NCBI GenBank assembly: GCA_050731755.1
Contig: JBOHPP010000200.1
Location: 1-9,816 of the forward strand
Source of the DNA: JBOHPP01 sp050731755
GTDB taxonomy: Bacteria; Methylomirabilota; Methylomirabilia; Rokubacteriales; CSP1-6
Direction of reading: 5' to 3'
DNA length: 9,816 bases
Position 1 is the first letter of the stretch. The number at the start of each line of letters is the position of its first letter. Under the pieces are notes generated by a model. The model saw nothing but the letters and a program-made list of their open reading frames with translations, was not told the DNA's origin and made no database searches. Positions 1 to 6,477 of this stretch are shown one piece after another. A program made the translations under genes and the position numbers.

Positions 1-369
1 GGCTTCGGCCACCGACACGAAGTCGAGGGCAACGCCGACGGCGGCGCCCCGCGCGACTTCGCGCGCGAGTTGCTCGGCGTCGCGCTCGGTCCGCGCGATC
101 TTGAGCGCGCCGCTCTGCGTGAAGCGCAGCGGCTCACCCGTCTCGTCGGTGAAGGCCGCCAGCTTGGCCACCGCGCGCTGGGCGAGCCGGGTGAGCGCCG
201 GGGTCGCGCGGACCTGGCTCGACAGCCCGGCCGCGCGGGGCGAGGTCTGCGAGGCAAGCCCAGCGCGCTCGAGCACCGCCACGCGGACGCCGCGCCGGGC
301 CAGATGGTACGCCGCGCTCGCGCCGAAGGCGCCGGAGCCGACGACGACCACCTCCGCCGAGGCAATCAC
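1..369 (-). CDS. FAD-dependent oxidoreductase (DAO family), N-terminal part
   Basis: This is the first 123 codons of a flavoprotein that continues past the left edge. The N-terminus reads VIASAEVVVVGSGAFGAS. That is a beta strand followed by the dinucleotide-binding motif GxGxxG at residues 11-16, and an acidic residue (E34, in VAVLERA) closes the second strand where the FAD ribose is normally bound. The stretch SQTSPRAAGLSSQVR next to it is typical of the glycine/sarcosine/D-amino-acid oxidase (DAO) family, which oxidises amines with FAD. The start is GTG at 369; an in-frame TGA at 387-385 rules out a longer protein, and no strong Shine-Dalgarno precedes the GTG. It is divergent from the barrel gene, with only 34 bp between the two starts. 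The substrate cannot be predicted because the catalytic domain lies outside the window. Confidence 0.85.
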   Translation of the reverse strand, partial: MIASAEVVVVGSGAFGASAAYHLARRGVRVAVLERAGLASQTSPRAAGLSSQVRATPALTRLAQRAVAKLAAFTDETGEPLRFTQSGALKIARTERDAEQLAREVARGAAVGVALDFVSVAEA

Positions 370-377
370 CGGGGCAG

Positions 378-383
378 TGTACT
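378..383 (+). promoter_or_regulatory. possible -10 element (TGTACT) for the barrel gene
   Basis: TGTACT matches four of six positions of the sigma-70 -10 consensus and lies 20 nt before the ATG at 404. It resembles elements at 2895 and 6454 that sit at similar distances from other starts. No convincing -35 box is visible, and the upstream half would lie inside the divergent oxidoreductase gene. Confidence 0.3.
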
Positions 384-403
384 CTCAGCGCAGGAGGGAG
401 GCT

Positions 404-1765
404 ATGGCGCGCCGGCTAGCCCGGTTGGGTTTGCGACCCTTGGTCGTGGCCCTTGCGGTCGCGATCGCCGCCACCGCGCTCGCCGCCGAGGCGCAGAAGG
501 CGGAATCGCCCAAGCACGACCCGCTCCAGGGGATGGAACCCAGCGGCCGGATCCCCAAGGTTCCGCTGCCGGCCGATTTGCCCAATCCGGAGCGCTGGCG
601 CTACCTGCCCGAGGGGCGCATCAAGCCGGGGAATATCTTCGAGCGGTTCCTGGTCTCGAGCTTCATCGCCCCGGTGTTCTTCTTCGAGCAAGACGTGGGC
701 GCCGGTGGAGGCATCGCGCTCACCGATATCGACTTTCGAAACGAGCGCCGCCGGGAGTTCCTGGGCGCGTTCGTGACATACACGACCGAAGGTCAGCAGA
801 AGTACCGGGTGATCTGGCGCCGCTGGCTCTTCCATCGGGACCTGCCCGCGGGCGGGGTGATCGTGGAGGAACGCAGCCACCTCAACGCATTCGGCGGTTA
901 CGAGAAGAGCCTCACCCGGCGGTTCTTCGGGCTGGGGCCGAATACCCGTGCGCGAGACGAGACCAGCTACGTCGACGAGGTCACCGACCTCGGCGCCCGC
1001 GGCGAGTTCGCGCTGCCTGAAGCGGGCGGCAACTGGATCGTGACCGCCGGCGCGCGGGGCGAGCACCACAACCTGGCGCCTGGGCGGGTGTCGGGCCGGC
1101 CGACGACGGACGAGGTCTTCCCAGGGCTGTTCGCCGCCGGCGATGGTCACCAGAGCCTTATCCTGAGCGCCGGGCTGCGTTACGACACCCGCGACAGCCA
1201 GCACCACCCCTACGCGGGGTGGCAGGTCGGCATGTTCGTGGACGCGCCGCTGTGGCAGAGCGGTGGCGACTCAGGGGCCGTGGTCACGACGTTCGGGAAT
1301 CTGGCCCTGCGCCTGCCTCCGCTGTTCCACGGAGGCGGCGACGAGCGCGAAGAAAACCCGCCCACCGACACTCTCGCCCTCGGCGTGGCGGTGCAGGCCA
1401 GCGCCGGAGACCTGCCGTACTACGCGCGGCCGAGCCTCGGCGGCACCCATACCCTGCGCGGTTACATCGCGAACCGCTTCACCGGGGATGCTACCTGGCA
1501 CGCGGTGGCCGAATATCGCTTCTGGGTCATCCCCCGGGGCTTCGCGTTCACCGACACGATCCGCATCGAGCGCGTCGGGCTGGCGCTGTTCTACGAGGCC
1601 GGCACGGTCGCGGACAGTTTGGACAAACTCCCGGCCGCCCGGGTCCACACGAGCTACGGGGCCGGGCTGCGCTTCAGCCTGGAGCGCACTGCGCTCTTCC
1701 GGGCCGACGTGGGCTTTTCGAGAGAGGATGTCAACTTCACGGTCGGCTTCGGCCTCTCCTTTTGA
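404..1765 (+). CDS. Outer-membrane beta-barrel protein, Omp85/surface antigen D15 type, no POTRA
   Basis: A 453-aa protein predicted to lie in the outer membrane. Residues 1 to about 28 form a signal peptide (Arg-rich start, hydrophobic VVALAVAIAATALAA, then AEA). The rest alternates polar and hydrophobic residues as in beta strands. Features of the D15/BamA barrel superfamily are GLRYDTRD near residue 257, LGGTHTLRGY near 344, and a final strand ending in Phe (VGFGLSF), the usual C-terminal signal for the BAM machinery. After the signal peptide there is only a Pro-rich linker of about 50 residues, too short for POTRA domains, so this is not BamA or TamA itself. The ATG at 404 is chosen because AGGAGGGAG lies just upstream and the signal peptide starts there; the frame is open further upstream but overlaps the divergent gene. 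Cargo or role is unknown; patatin-like and two-partner systems also use this barrel. Confidence 0.85.
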   Translation: MARRLARLGLRPLVVALAVAIAATALAAEAQKAESPKHDPLQGMEPSGRIPKVPLPADLPNPERWRYLPEGRIKPGNIFERFLVSSFIAPVFFFEQDVGAGGGIALTDIDFRNERRREFLGAFVTYTTEGQQKYRVIWRRWLFHRDLPAGGVIVEERSHLNAFGGYEKSLTRRFFGLGPNTRARDETSYVDEVTDLGARGEFALPEAGGNWIVTAGARGEHHNLAPGRVSGRPTTDEVFPGLFAAGDGHQSLILSAGLRYDTRDSQHHPYAGWQVGMFVDAPLWQSGGDSGAVVTTFGNLALRLPPLFHGGGDEREENPPTDTLALGVAVQASAGDLPYYARPSLGGTHTLRGYIANRFTGDATWHAVAEYRFWVIPRGFAFTDTIRIERVGLALFYEAGTVADSLDKLPAARVHTSYGAGLRFSLERTALFRADVGFSREDVNFTVGFGLSF

Positions 1766-2058
1766 GCCTGCCCGGCCCCTTCACGCTGGCCCAGCAGGCC
1801 CAGAACGAGTTCTACCGCGACGAGGAAGAGATGGCCATGGACTTCGCCGCGGCGGTCAACGCCGAGGCCCACGACCTCCAGGCCGCCGGGGCGGACGTCA
1901 TTCAGCTCGATGAGCCCTGGCTCCGGAACGATCCCGAGGCGGCCAAGCGCTACGCCGTGTCCGCGATCAACCGGGCCCTCGCAGGGATCACCGTCGCGTT
2001 CGGGAAGCTCAGGGCACTCAGCGCCGGCGCGCGCGTCGTCCAGTCAGAGCTTTCCTAG
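1766..2058 (+). pseudogene. MetE-like (cobalamin-independent methionine synthase family) remnant
   Basis: This frame reads SLPGPFTLAQQAQNEFY directly after the barrel stop codon and continues to QAAGADVIQLDEPWLRND. That is the LPGP(F/Y)T and D(V/I)IQ(L/I)DEP region of the MetE/UROD-fold methyltransferases, which move a methyl group from methyl-folate to homocysteine or a related thiol. Family members of the short form are roughly 340-370 aa; here only about 97 codons remain. The N-terminal portion is absent. Family-like sequence runs to GITV (about 1995) and then jumps to AFGKLRALSAGARVVQSEL, which to my recollection resembles the extreme C-terminus. The zinc-binding HxC and the later Cys-containing motif are therefore missing, so activity is not expected. 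An ATG at 1831 after GAGGAAGAG could start a 75-aa product, but this is probably fortuitous. Confidence 0.75.
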
Positions 2059-2074
2059 CCGCTTACGGGGCGGG

Positions 2075-2842
2075 CTACCCGGCGGCCGCCAGCCGGGCGA
2101 ACTGCCGCTTCATCGCGTTGATCTGCGCGAGGTAGCCGCTGACGTCGTGGCTGCCGCACCGCTGGCCGGCGGTCAGCCGGAAGCCGCGTCGTGCGTAGGC
2201 GTCGCCCGGCCCGGCGCCGCACAGGTGGATGGCGGCGGCCAGGTCCTGCTTCTCCTGGAGCGTGGCCGCGACGATCCGCTGGCGCTCCATCGTGTGCGTG
2301 ACGCTCCGATCCAAACGGGCGGCGGTCAGCTCGACGGCGTGGCTCGGCACGACGCGAGTGTAGAGGCCGTTGAACCAGCACGATCGCACGTCGTACCAAG
2401 GGCCGTCCTCGACCACCACGTGCTCGTGGATACAGTACCGCTTCGCCTCCCGGAACGTCGCGTCGGTGATCTGGTACATGCCGACCGCGCTGGACGCCGG
2501 CTGGTACACCTCGAAGGGGTTCCAGGTCAGACGCCACCGCCAGTACGTCCGGGCCAGCGGGTTGCCCCCGCCTTCGACCTGGGCCAGCGCGGCCAGCAGC
2601 TCGGGCGTGATGACGGCGGTGGAATGCGCGCGGAAGAACGGCCCATACTGCCGCCAGGTCTCGGCCGGCGTCTTGGCCAGCGCGCCGCTCACCGGAAAGA
2701 ACAGCTCGCTCGGCTTGCGGATCACCTGGTAGGCCCAGTTCACCGTCCACCAAACCGCCAGGATGACGACCGCACCCACGAGGATACGGATCGCCACGCG
2801 CGTCCTTCGGGAAGTGACTCTGGCGGCGCGCGAATGTGACAT
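2075..2842 (-). CDS. Membrane-anchored lytic transglycosylase (SLT-like domain)
   Basis: A 255-aa protein. An Arg-rich N-terminus and one hydrophobic helix (about residues 17-37, including ILVGAVVILAVWW) anchor it in the inner membrane with the rest in the periplasm. The soluble part matches the goose-lysozyme/SLT fold: ITPELLAALAQVEGGGNP holds the expected catalytic Glu (E90), followed by the SSAVGMYQIT motif (residues 118-126). Such enzymes cleave the MurNAc-GlcNAc bond of peptidoglycan to give 1,6-anhydro ends. Four Cys (137, 155, 208, 229) could form two disulfides in the periplasm. The ATG at 2842 is chosen because it starts just before the anchor; no Shine-Dalgarno precedes it. ATG codons further upstream in the same frame would add only Ser-rich residues and run into the divergent dehydrogenase promoter region. 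It converges on the MetE remnant with 16 bp between stops. Confidence 0.85.
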   Translation of the reverse strand: MSHSRAARVTSRRTRVAIRILVGAVVILAVWWTVNWAYQVIRKPSELFFPVSGALAKTPAETWRQYGPFFRAHSTAVITPELLAALAQVEGGGNPLARTYWRWRLTWNPFEVYQPASSAVGMYQITDATFREAKRYCIHEHVVVEDGPWYDVRSCWFNGLYTRVVPSHAVELTAARLDRSVTHTMERQRIVAATLQEKQDLAAAIHLCGAGPGDAYARRGFRLTAGQRCGSHDVSGYLAQINAMKRQFARLAAAG

Positions 2843-2857
2843 GGAGGGGATGCTTTT

Positions 2858-2887
2858 ACTATGCATCGAGCTGCTCGGCATCGCCAA
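2858..2887 (-). promoter_or_regulatory. possible promoter of the lytic transglycosylase
   Basis: Read on the minus strand, TTGGCG (2887-2882) and CATAGT (2863-2858) are separated by 18 nt. Each matches four of six sigma-70 consensus positions. Transcription would begin only about 8 nt before the ATG at 2842, which fits the absence of a Shine-Dalgarno and would make a nearly leaderless message. This is based on visual matching only. Confidence 0.3.
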
Positions 2888-2894
2888 ATATCGG

Positions 2895-2900
2895 TATACT
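2895..2900 (+). promoter_or_regulatory. -10-like element TATACT before the zinc dehydrogenase
   Basis: TATACT matches five of six positions of the sigma-70 -10 box and lies 24 nt before the ATG at 2925, in the 82-bp region between divergent genes. The AGGAGG ribosome binding site at 2912-2917 follows it. No good -35 hexamer is found 16-18 nt upstream. Confidence 0.45.
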
Positions 2901-2924
2901 CGCGCTCGCCGAGGAGGTTGCACC

Positions 2925-4052
2925 ATGAGCCTGCCCAAGACCGCTCGCGCTGCCGTCGTGGCCGAGTACGGCAAGCCCATCGAGATCCGCGAGCTTCCCG
3001 TGCCGCGCGAGGCCGAGCTCGAGCCGGGAGCGCTGCTGGTGCGGGTGGACGTCGCGTCGATCTGCGGCTCGGACGTCCACCAGTGGGACGGGATGACCCA
3101 GGCGCTGGCGCCGGCGTCGCTGCCCATCGTCCTCGGCCACGAGATGATGGGCACGGTGGTCGCCTTCGGCCCGGGGCCGCGCGAGGATTCCATCGGCCAG
3201 CCGCTCAAGGAGGGTGACCGTCTCCTGTGGACGCACGTGTACTGTGGGCAGTGCTACGAGTGCCGGGTGCAGCACACGCCGACGCTGTGCCGCCGGAAGA
3301 AGCAGTACATGCGCACCAACTGCGAGCGCTTCCCCTACCTCGTGGGCGGCTTCGCCCAGTACTGCTACGTGTTCCCGTCCTCCGGCCGCGTGCGCATTCC
3401 AGACGGCGTGCCCGACGGCGTCGCCTCGGCGGCGAGCTGCGCGCTGAGGACCGTCGTCCATGCCTTCGACCGCGTCGACCGCATCGAGCCGCACCAGCGT
3501 GTCGTCATCCAGGGTGCGGGCCCGCTGGGGCTGTTCGCAACCGCCATGGCCAGCGACGCCGGCGTCCGCGAGCTCATCGTGGTTGGTGCCCCCGAGCGCC
3601 GGCTGGCCCTGGCGCGGCGCTGGGGCGCGACGGAGGTCGTGTCGGTGGAGGAGCTGGCCAGCGCGGAGGCGCGCCTGGCCCGGGTGCGAGAGCTGACCGG
3701 CGGGCTCGGGGCCGACGTGGTCTTCGAGATGTCCGGGGCGGCGTATGCCTTCGCCGAGGGCCTCGACTTCCTGCGCCCGGGCGGCCGCTACGCCGTCGTC
3801 GGCCAGCTCGGCGGGCCGCTCACGCCCGTGCAGGCCGCGCTCTTCGTGCGCAAGCAGGCGACGATCCTCGGCGTGCAGTCGGCCGACATCGGCCAGTTCT
3901 GGAAGGCGCTCGAGTTCGTGCGCCGCACCGGCTCGCGCTACGACTTCGAGGCCATGCTGACCACGCGGTATCCGCTGGACCAGATCAACGATGCGATCCA
4001 GAACATGCGCGCGTTCCGCGAGATCAAGCCGCTCGTCCTGCCCTGGGAGTAG
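2925..4052 (+). CDS. Zinc-dependent medium-chain alcohol dehydrogenase
   Basis: A 375-aa member of the MDR/GroES-like alcohol dehydrogenase family, at the usual length. Catalytic zinc ligands are C47 (in SICGSDVH) and H72-E73 (GHE). The structural zinc lobe has Cys 107, 110, 113 and 122 in the spacing CxxCxxC-x8-C. The Rossmann domain begins with QGAGPLGL (residues 196-203). The second strand ends in VVGAPERR, so the Asp that usually binds the NAD ribose is replaced by Gly, and coenzyme preference is uncertain. The C-terminus YPLDQINDAIQNMRA is the common closing helix. The enzyme should oxidise an alcohol or polyol reversibly in the cytoplasm; the substrate is not predictable. AGGAGG at 2912-2917, 7 nt before the ATG, fixes the start. 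Its stop lies 1 nt before the next small gene, so the two are probably cotranscribed. Confidence 0.92.
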   Translation: MSLPKTARAAVVAEYGKPIEIRELPVPREAELEPGALLVRVDVASICGSDVHQWDGMTQALAPASLPIVLGHEMMGTVVAFGPGPREDSIGQPLKEGDRLLWTHVYCGQCYECRVQHTPTLCRRKKQYMRTNCERFPYLVGGFAQYCYVFPSSGRVRIPDGVPDGVASAASCALRTVVHAFDRVDRIEPHQRVVIQGAGPLGLFATAMASDAGVRELIVVGAPERRLALARRWGATEVVSVEELASAEARLARVRELTGGLGADVVFEMSGAAYAFAEGLDFLRPGGRYAVVGQLGGPLTPVQAALFVRKQATILGVQSADIGQFWKALEFVRRTGSRYDFEAMLTTRYPLDQINDAIQNMRAFREIKPLVLPWE

Positions 4053-4053
4053 A

Positions 4054-4281
4054 ATGACGGCGATGGTGAGCACCGACGACGATTCCTCGACCAGCACTCC
4101 GCTTACGCCCGGGCTGTTCGGGGCGCCGGGTCAGTACGACGAGAGCGGTGTGGACCTCTCGCTCATCCGCTCCAACATGCGCGTCACGCTCGCGGAGCGG
4201 GCGCGCCGGGCGGAGCGTGCACGACGGGCCGCGCTCAGGGTGCAGAGGATTGGACGAGCGGCTCGAGCAAAGCCCGCTTGA
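4054..4281 (+). CDS. Small basic hypothetical protein preceding a nucleotidyltransferase
   Basis: A 75-aa protein. The first 30 residues are Ser/Thr/Asp-rich and probably disordered. From about residue 33 (VDLSLIRSNMRV) it becomes an Arg/Ala-rich amphipathic helix ending in ARAKPA. Short proteins with a VDLSLIR-like motif followed by a TxxER segment, to my recollection, commonly precede minimal nucleotidyltransferase genes, where they may be the partner or antitoxin; this was not searched. The ATG at 4054 has GGGAG 4 nt upstream; an ATG at 4063 is an alternative. It begins 1 nt after the dehydrogenase stop and its end overlaps the likely start of the nucleotidyltransferase by 32 nt, which suggests translational coupling. 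The high Arg content could also favour nucleic-acid contact. Function is not established. Confidence 0.6.
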   Translation: MTAMVSTDDDSSTSTPLTPGLFGAPGQYDESGVDLSLIRSNMRVTLAERARRAERARRAALRVQRIGRAARAKPA

Positions 4282-4762
4282 ACGCTTCTGCGCAGTGCTG
4301 GCCGATCACGGCGTGGAGTTCATCATCGTCGGCGGCCAAGCCGAAGCGCTCATGGGCAGTCCCCGCGTGACCTATGACGTGGACCTCTGCTACCGGCGCA
4401 CCCCGGACAACCTCGAGCGCCTGGCGACGGCCCTGGGGACCCTGAATCTCACCCTGCGTGGCGCCCCTCCGGAACTGAAGTTCCGACTGGACGCACAGGC
4501 GCTCGCGCTGGGCCAGAACTACACGTTCGAGGTCGACGGCGAGTACCCGCTGGATTTCCTCGGCTACCTGGAACCAATCGGGACGTACGAGGACCTGCTG
4601 CCGCAGGCAGAGATCGTGTCCATCGGCGGCCGTCCGACGCACGTGATCGGCCTCGACGACCTCATCCGCATCAGGCGGTACCTCGGCCGTCCTAAAGATA
4701 GAGAGTCCCTGCTCCAGCTAGAGGCCATCAAGCGCCTCCGCGAGCAGGAAGGCTTGCGGTAA
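4250..4762 (+). CDS. Minimal nucleotidyltransferase-fold protein (AbiEii/DUF6036-like)
   Basis: About 170 aa. The N-terminal half has the polymerase-beta-type nucleotidyltransferase signature: EFIIVGGQAEALMGSPR (GG at residues 28-29), then TYDVDLCY (DxD at 43-45), with D102 in YPLDFLG as a probable third carboxylate. The C-terminus carries LDDLIRIRRYLGRPKDRE, the helix and GRPKD motif seen in stand-alone nucleotidyltransferases such as AbiEii/MenA toxins and DUF6036 proteins. These transfer NMP to proteins or tRNA. All acidic residues are present, so it may be active. The start is uncertain: TTG at 4250 with AGGG about 9 nt upstream gives a product that begins right before the domain; GTG at 4217 is an alternative. 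Both overlap the upstream small gene. It converges on the next gene with 9 bp between stops. Confidence 0.75.
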   Translation: MDERLEQSPLERFCAVLADHGVEFIIVGGQAEALMGSPRVTYDVDLCYRRTPDNLERLATALGTLNLTLRGAPPELKFRLDAQALALGQNYTFEVDGEYPLDFLGYLEPIGTYEDLLPQAEIVSIGGRPTHVIGLDDLIRIRRYLGRPKDRESLLQLEAIKRLREQEGLR

Positions 4763-4771
4763 TCCGCCGGA

Positions 4772-6370
4772 TCAGCTGTCGCCGAGCCCGAGGGCCTCCA
4801 GATACCGGCGGTACGGCTCCAGCGTGTCCCCGTACTTCTGATGCCCCGCGGTGTGCTGGGCGCAGGCGAGCAGCAGGCGCTCACGCTCGCCGTGCGGATT
4901 GCGGCGGTAGTCGTCCAGGAGACAGAGCGCGATCTCCTGGTTGTGGGTGTCGTTGCCGTGCTTGAGGGCGCAGAGCGCGAGCGTACCCACGACGCGCTCG
5001 CGGGCGTGACCGGCGGCGAGGTAGGCGCGGGTCCACGCCACGCTCTCGGCCGGCTTCATCGCCACCTGGGCCGCGTCGAGCCGGCCGAGGATCTCGTCCG
5101 CCGACATCGTGTCAGCACCGTGCGGCGGGCGGGTGTCGGCCTTGCCGTTGCCCGGGGTGGCGCGGAGCCAGTGGGCGACCTGGTTGATGAACGAGCCGGC
5201 GACGTAGAGAAGTTTGAGCCGGTGCGGGTGGGCGAAGGTGCCGAAGAACCAGCGCAGCGTGTTCGAATACTGGAAGCAGTGCTGGGGCATCGAGAAGTTG
5301 CGCCCGTCGCCGGTCTCGAGCAGGAGGTCGGCGATCGCGACCTGCATGGTGTCGATGATCTGCCCAGGGTCCTTTCCGGCGAGCAGGAGCGCGGTGATCA
5401 CGTCGATGTAGGCGGGCTCGGGCGCCTGGGTGAGCGCCTGAATGAGCTCGTGCCCGTCCGCCGGCGTCAGCGGGTCGCGGTTGGCGAGCAAGCGCTCCTC
5501 GCCCACGACGGACGGGCTCGGGTCGAGCGAGGACTGGTTCCGGTGCTCGTCGTCGGCGAGATGGATCCAGCTCACCTGGCAGGCCATCTCGTAGGCGCCG
5601 TGCCAGCGTGGGCCGACCGCCATATCGAGGGCGCCCGCGTAGATCACGTCGTGGGCGTCGTCCCACCCGATCGCGTTGCCGAGTTCGATGGTGGCGCGGG
5701 CCCGATACGACTTGTGGCCCGTCGTGTAGGACCGGTTGTAGAGCATCCGGTCCTGCACGTCGATGAGCCCGGCGAAGGCGAGCTGGGCGAACAGATCGCG
5801 ACGGCGCTCACGCTCCTCGAACAGCCCGAGGAACACGCGATAGGCCTCGATCACCCGTCCCTGCTGCACGAGGGTGAGCCAGTGATCGAGCCGGTCTTCG
5901 TACGGCCCGTCGAGGTGGAGCGGGGTCTGATCCGCCCAGTGCGCGGTCGGCTTCGGGAACGGCGGCGTCTGGCCGCCCGGCCACGTGCGGCGCCCGTAGT
6001 GGCCCGGCGCCTGGCCGAGGAGTTGGTTCCACTGATCGAGCGCCGTCGGGACGTACCAGACGGTCTGGGCCATGGGCAGGTAGCGGAGCGCGGGCGCCAC
6101 GTACGCGGGCAGGAAGAGGCTCGCCCGCGTGCTCAGGAGACAGTGGTCGTTGTTGACGAAGCGGAAGAAGCCGTGATCGATCCGCTGGTGGTAGGGCACG
6201 TGGGTGTAGGGGGCGTGGATGCGCACGGTCTCCCGGGCGATCTCCGCGAGCGGTCGTCCGGCCTTGACGAGCCCGTGAAAGACCTCGGTCGCTCCGACCT
6301 GGTCCCGCGCGAGGTACCGATCCTCGAGCTTCGCGTAGAGCGTGGCCGTTCCGTTGCCCGTGCTCGCCAT
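4772..6370 (-). CDS. Unassigned 532-aa histidine-rich protein
   Basis: I do not recognise this family. The protein has no signal peptide or membrane segment and looks mostly helical. It has 26 His, clustered at H52, H57, H61, H66 and H76 (IHAPYTHVPYHQRIDH and NNDHC). Further groups are WIHLADDEH (270-276), MPQHCFQYSN (361-370), FAHPHR (379-384) and INQVAH (395-400). Asp, Glu and His are close together in several of these helices, which suggests a metal-binding or oxygenase-type active site, possibly reminiscent of questin-oxidase-like enzymes; that is only an impression. The last 100 residues contain paired helices (AWTRAYLAAGHARERVVGTL, then LKHGNDTHNQEIALCLL). The ATG at 6370 has GGAGGT 4 nt upstream. 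It is transcribed alone, divergent from the thioesterase and convergent with the nucleotidyltransferase. Coding periodicity and the strong ribosome binding site make it a real gene. Confidence 0.8.
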   Translation of the reverse strand: MASTGNGTATLYAKLEDRYLARDQVGATEVFHGLVKAGRPLAEIARETVRIHAPYTHVPYHQRIDHGFFRFVNNDHCLLSTRASLFLPAYVAPALRYLPMAQTVWYVPTALDQWNQLLGQAPGHYGRRTWPGGQTPPFPKPTAHWADQTPLHLDGPYEDRLDHWLTLVQQGRVIEAYRVFLGLFEERERRRDLFAQLAFAGLIDVQDRMLYNRSYTTGHKSYRARATIELGNAIGWDDAHDVIYAGALDMAVGPRWHGAYEMACQVSWIHLADDEHRNQSSLDPSPSVVGEERLLANRDPLTPADGHELIQALTQAPEPAYIDVITALLLAGKDPGQIIDTMQVAIADLLLETGDGRNFSMPQHCFQYSNTLRWFFGTFAHPHRLKLLYVAGSFINQVAHWLRATPGNGKADTRPPHGADTMSADEILGRLDAAQVAMKPAESVAWTRAYLAAGHARERVVGTLALCALKHGNDTHNQEIALCLLDDYRRNPHGERERLLLACAQHTAGHQKYGDTLEPYRRYLEALGLGDS

Positions 6371-6453
6371 GGGGACCTCCGTCGGTCTGGTGCGGCAACG
6401 TTACCGCTGTCGATCGTCCTGGTCCAGTGCGGTCGCAACAACCCACCGTCGTT

Positions 6454-6459
6454 TACACT
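6454..6459 (+). promoter_or_regulatory. possible -10 element (TACACT) before the thioesterase
   Basis: TACACT, within GTTTACACTT, matches four of six -10 positions and lies 18 nt before the ATG at 6478, in the 107-bp gap between divergent genes. It resembles TATACT at 2895 in sequence and placement. No clear -35 box was found. Confidence 0.35.
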
Positions 6460-6477
6460 TGGGCGCGGGAGGCGAGC

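Noticed and set aside
101..403. N-terminal extension of the barrel protein by 101 codons
   Set aside because: It would overlap the divergent FAD oxidoreductase, whose GxGxxG motif is clear on the other strand, and would bury the signal peptide that begins at the ATG at 404.
2843..3208. N-terminal extension of the lytic transglycosylase into the dehydrogenase gene
   Set aside because: The added residues are antisense to conserved dehydrogenase sequence and lie before a clear membrane anchor; the short start at 2842 is sufficient.
2859..4097. A 412-codon open frame on the minus strand opposite the zinc dehydrogenase
   Set aside because: His/Arg/Leu/Ala-rich antisense frame with no motif; the plus strand encodes a complete dehydrogenase with all zinc ligands.
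4762..4772. Small palindrome ATCCG-C-CGGAT between convergent stops as a terminator
   Set aside because: The arms are 5 bp with a 1-nt loop, too small to form a stable hairpin, and no T-run follows.
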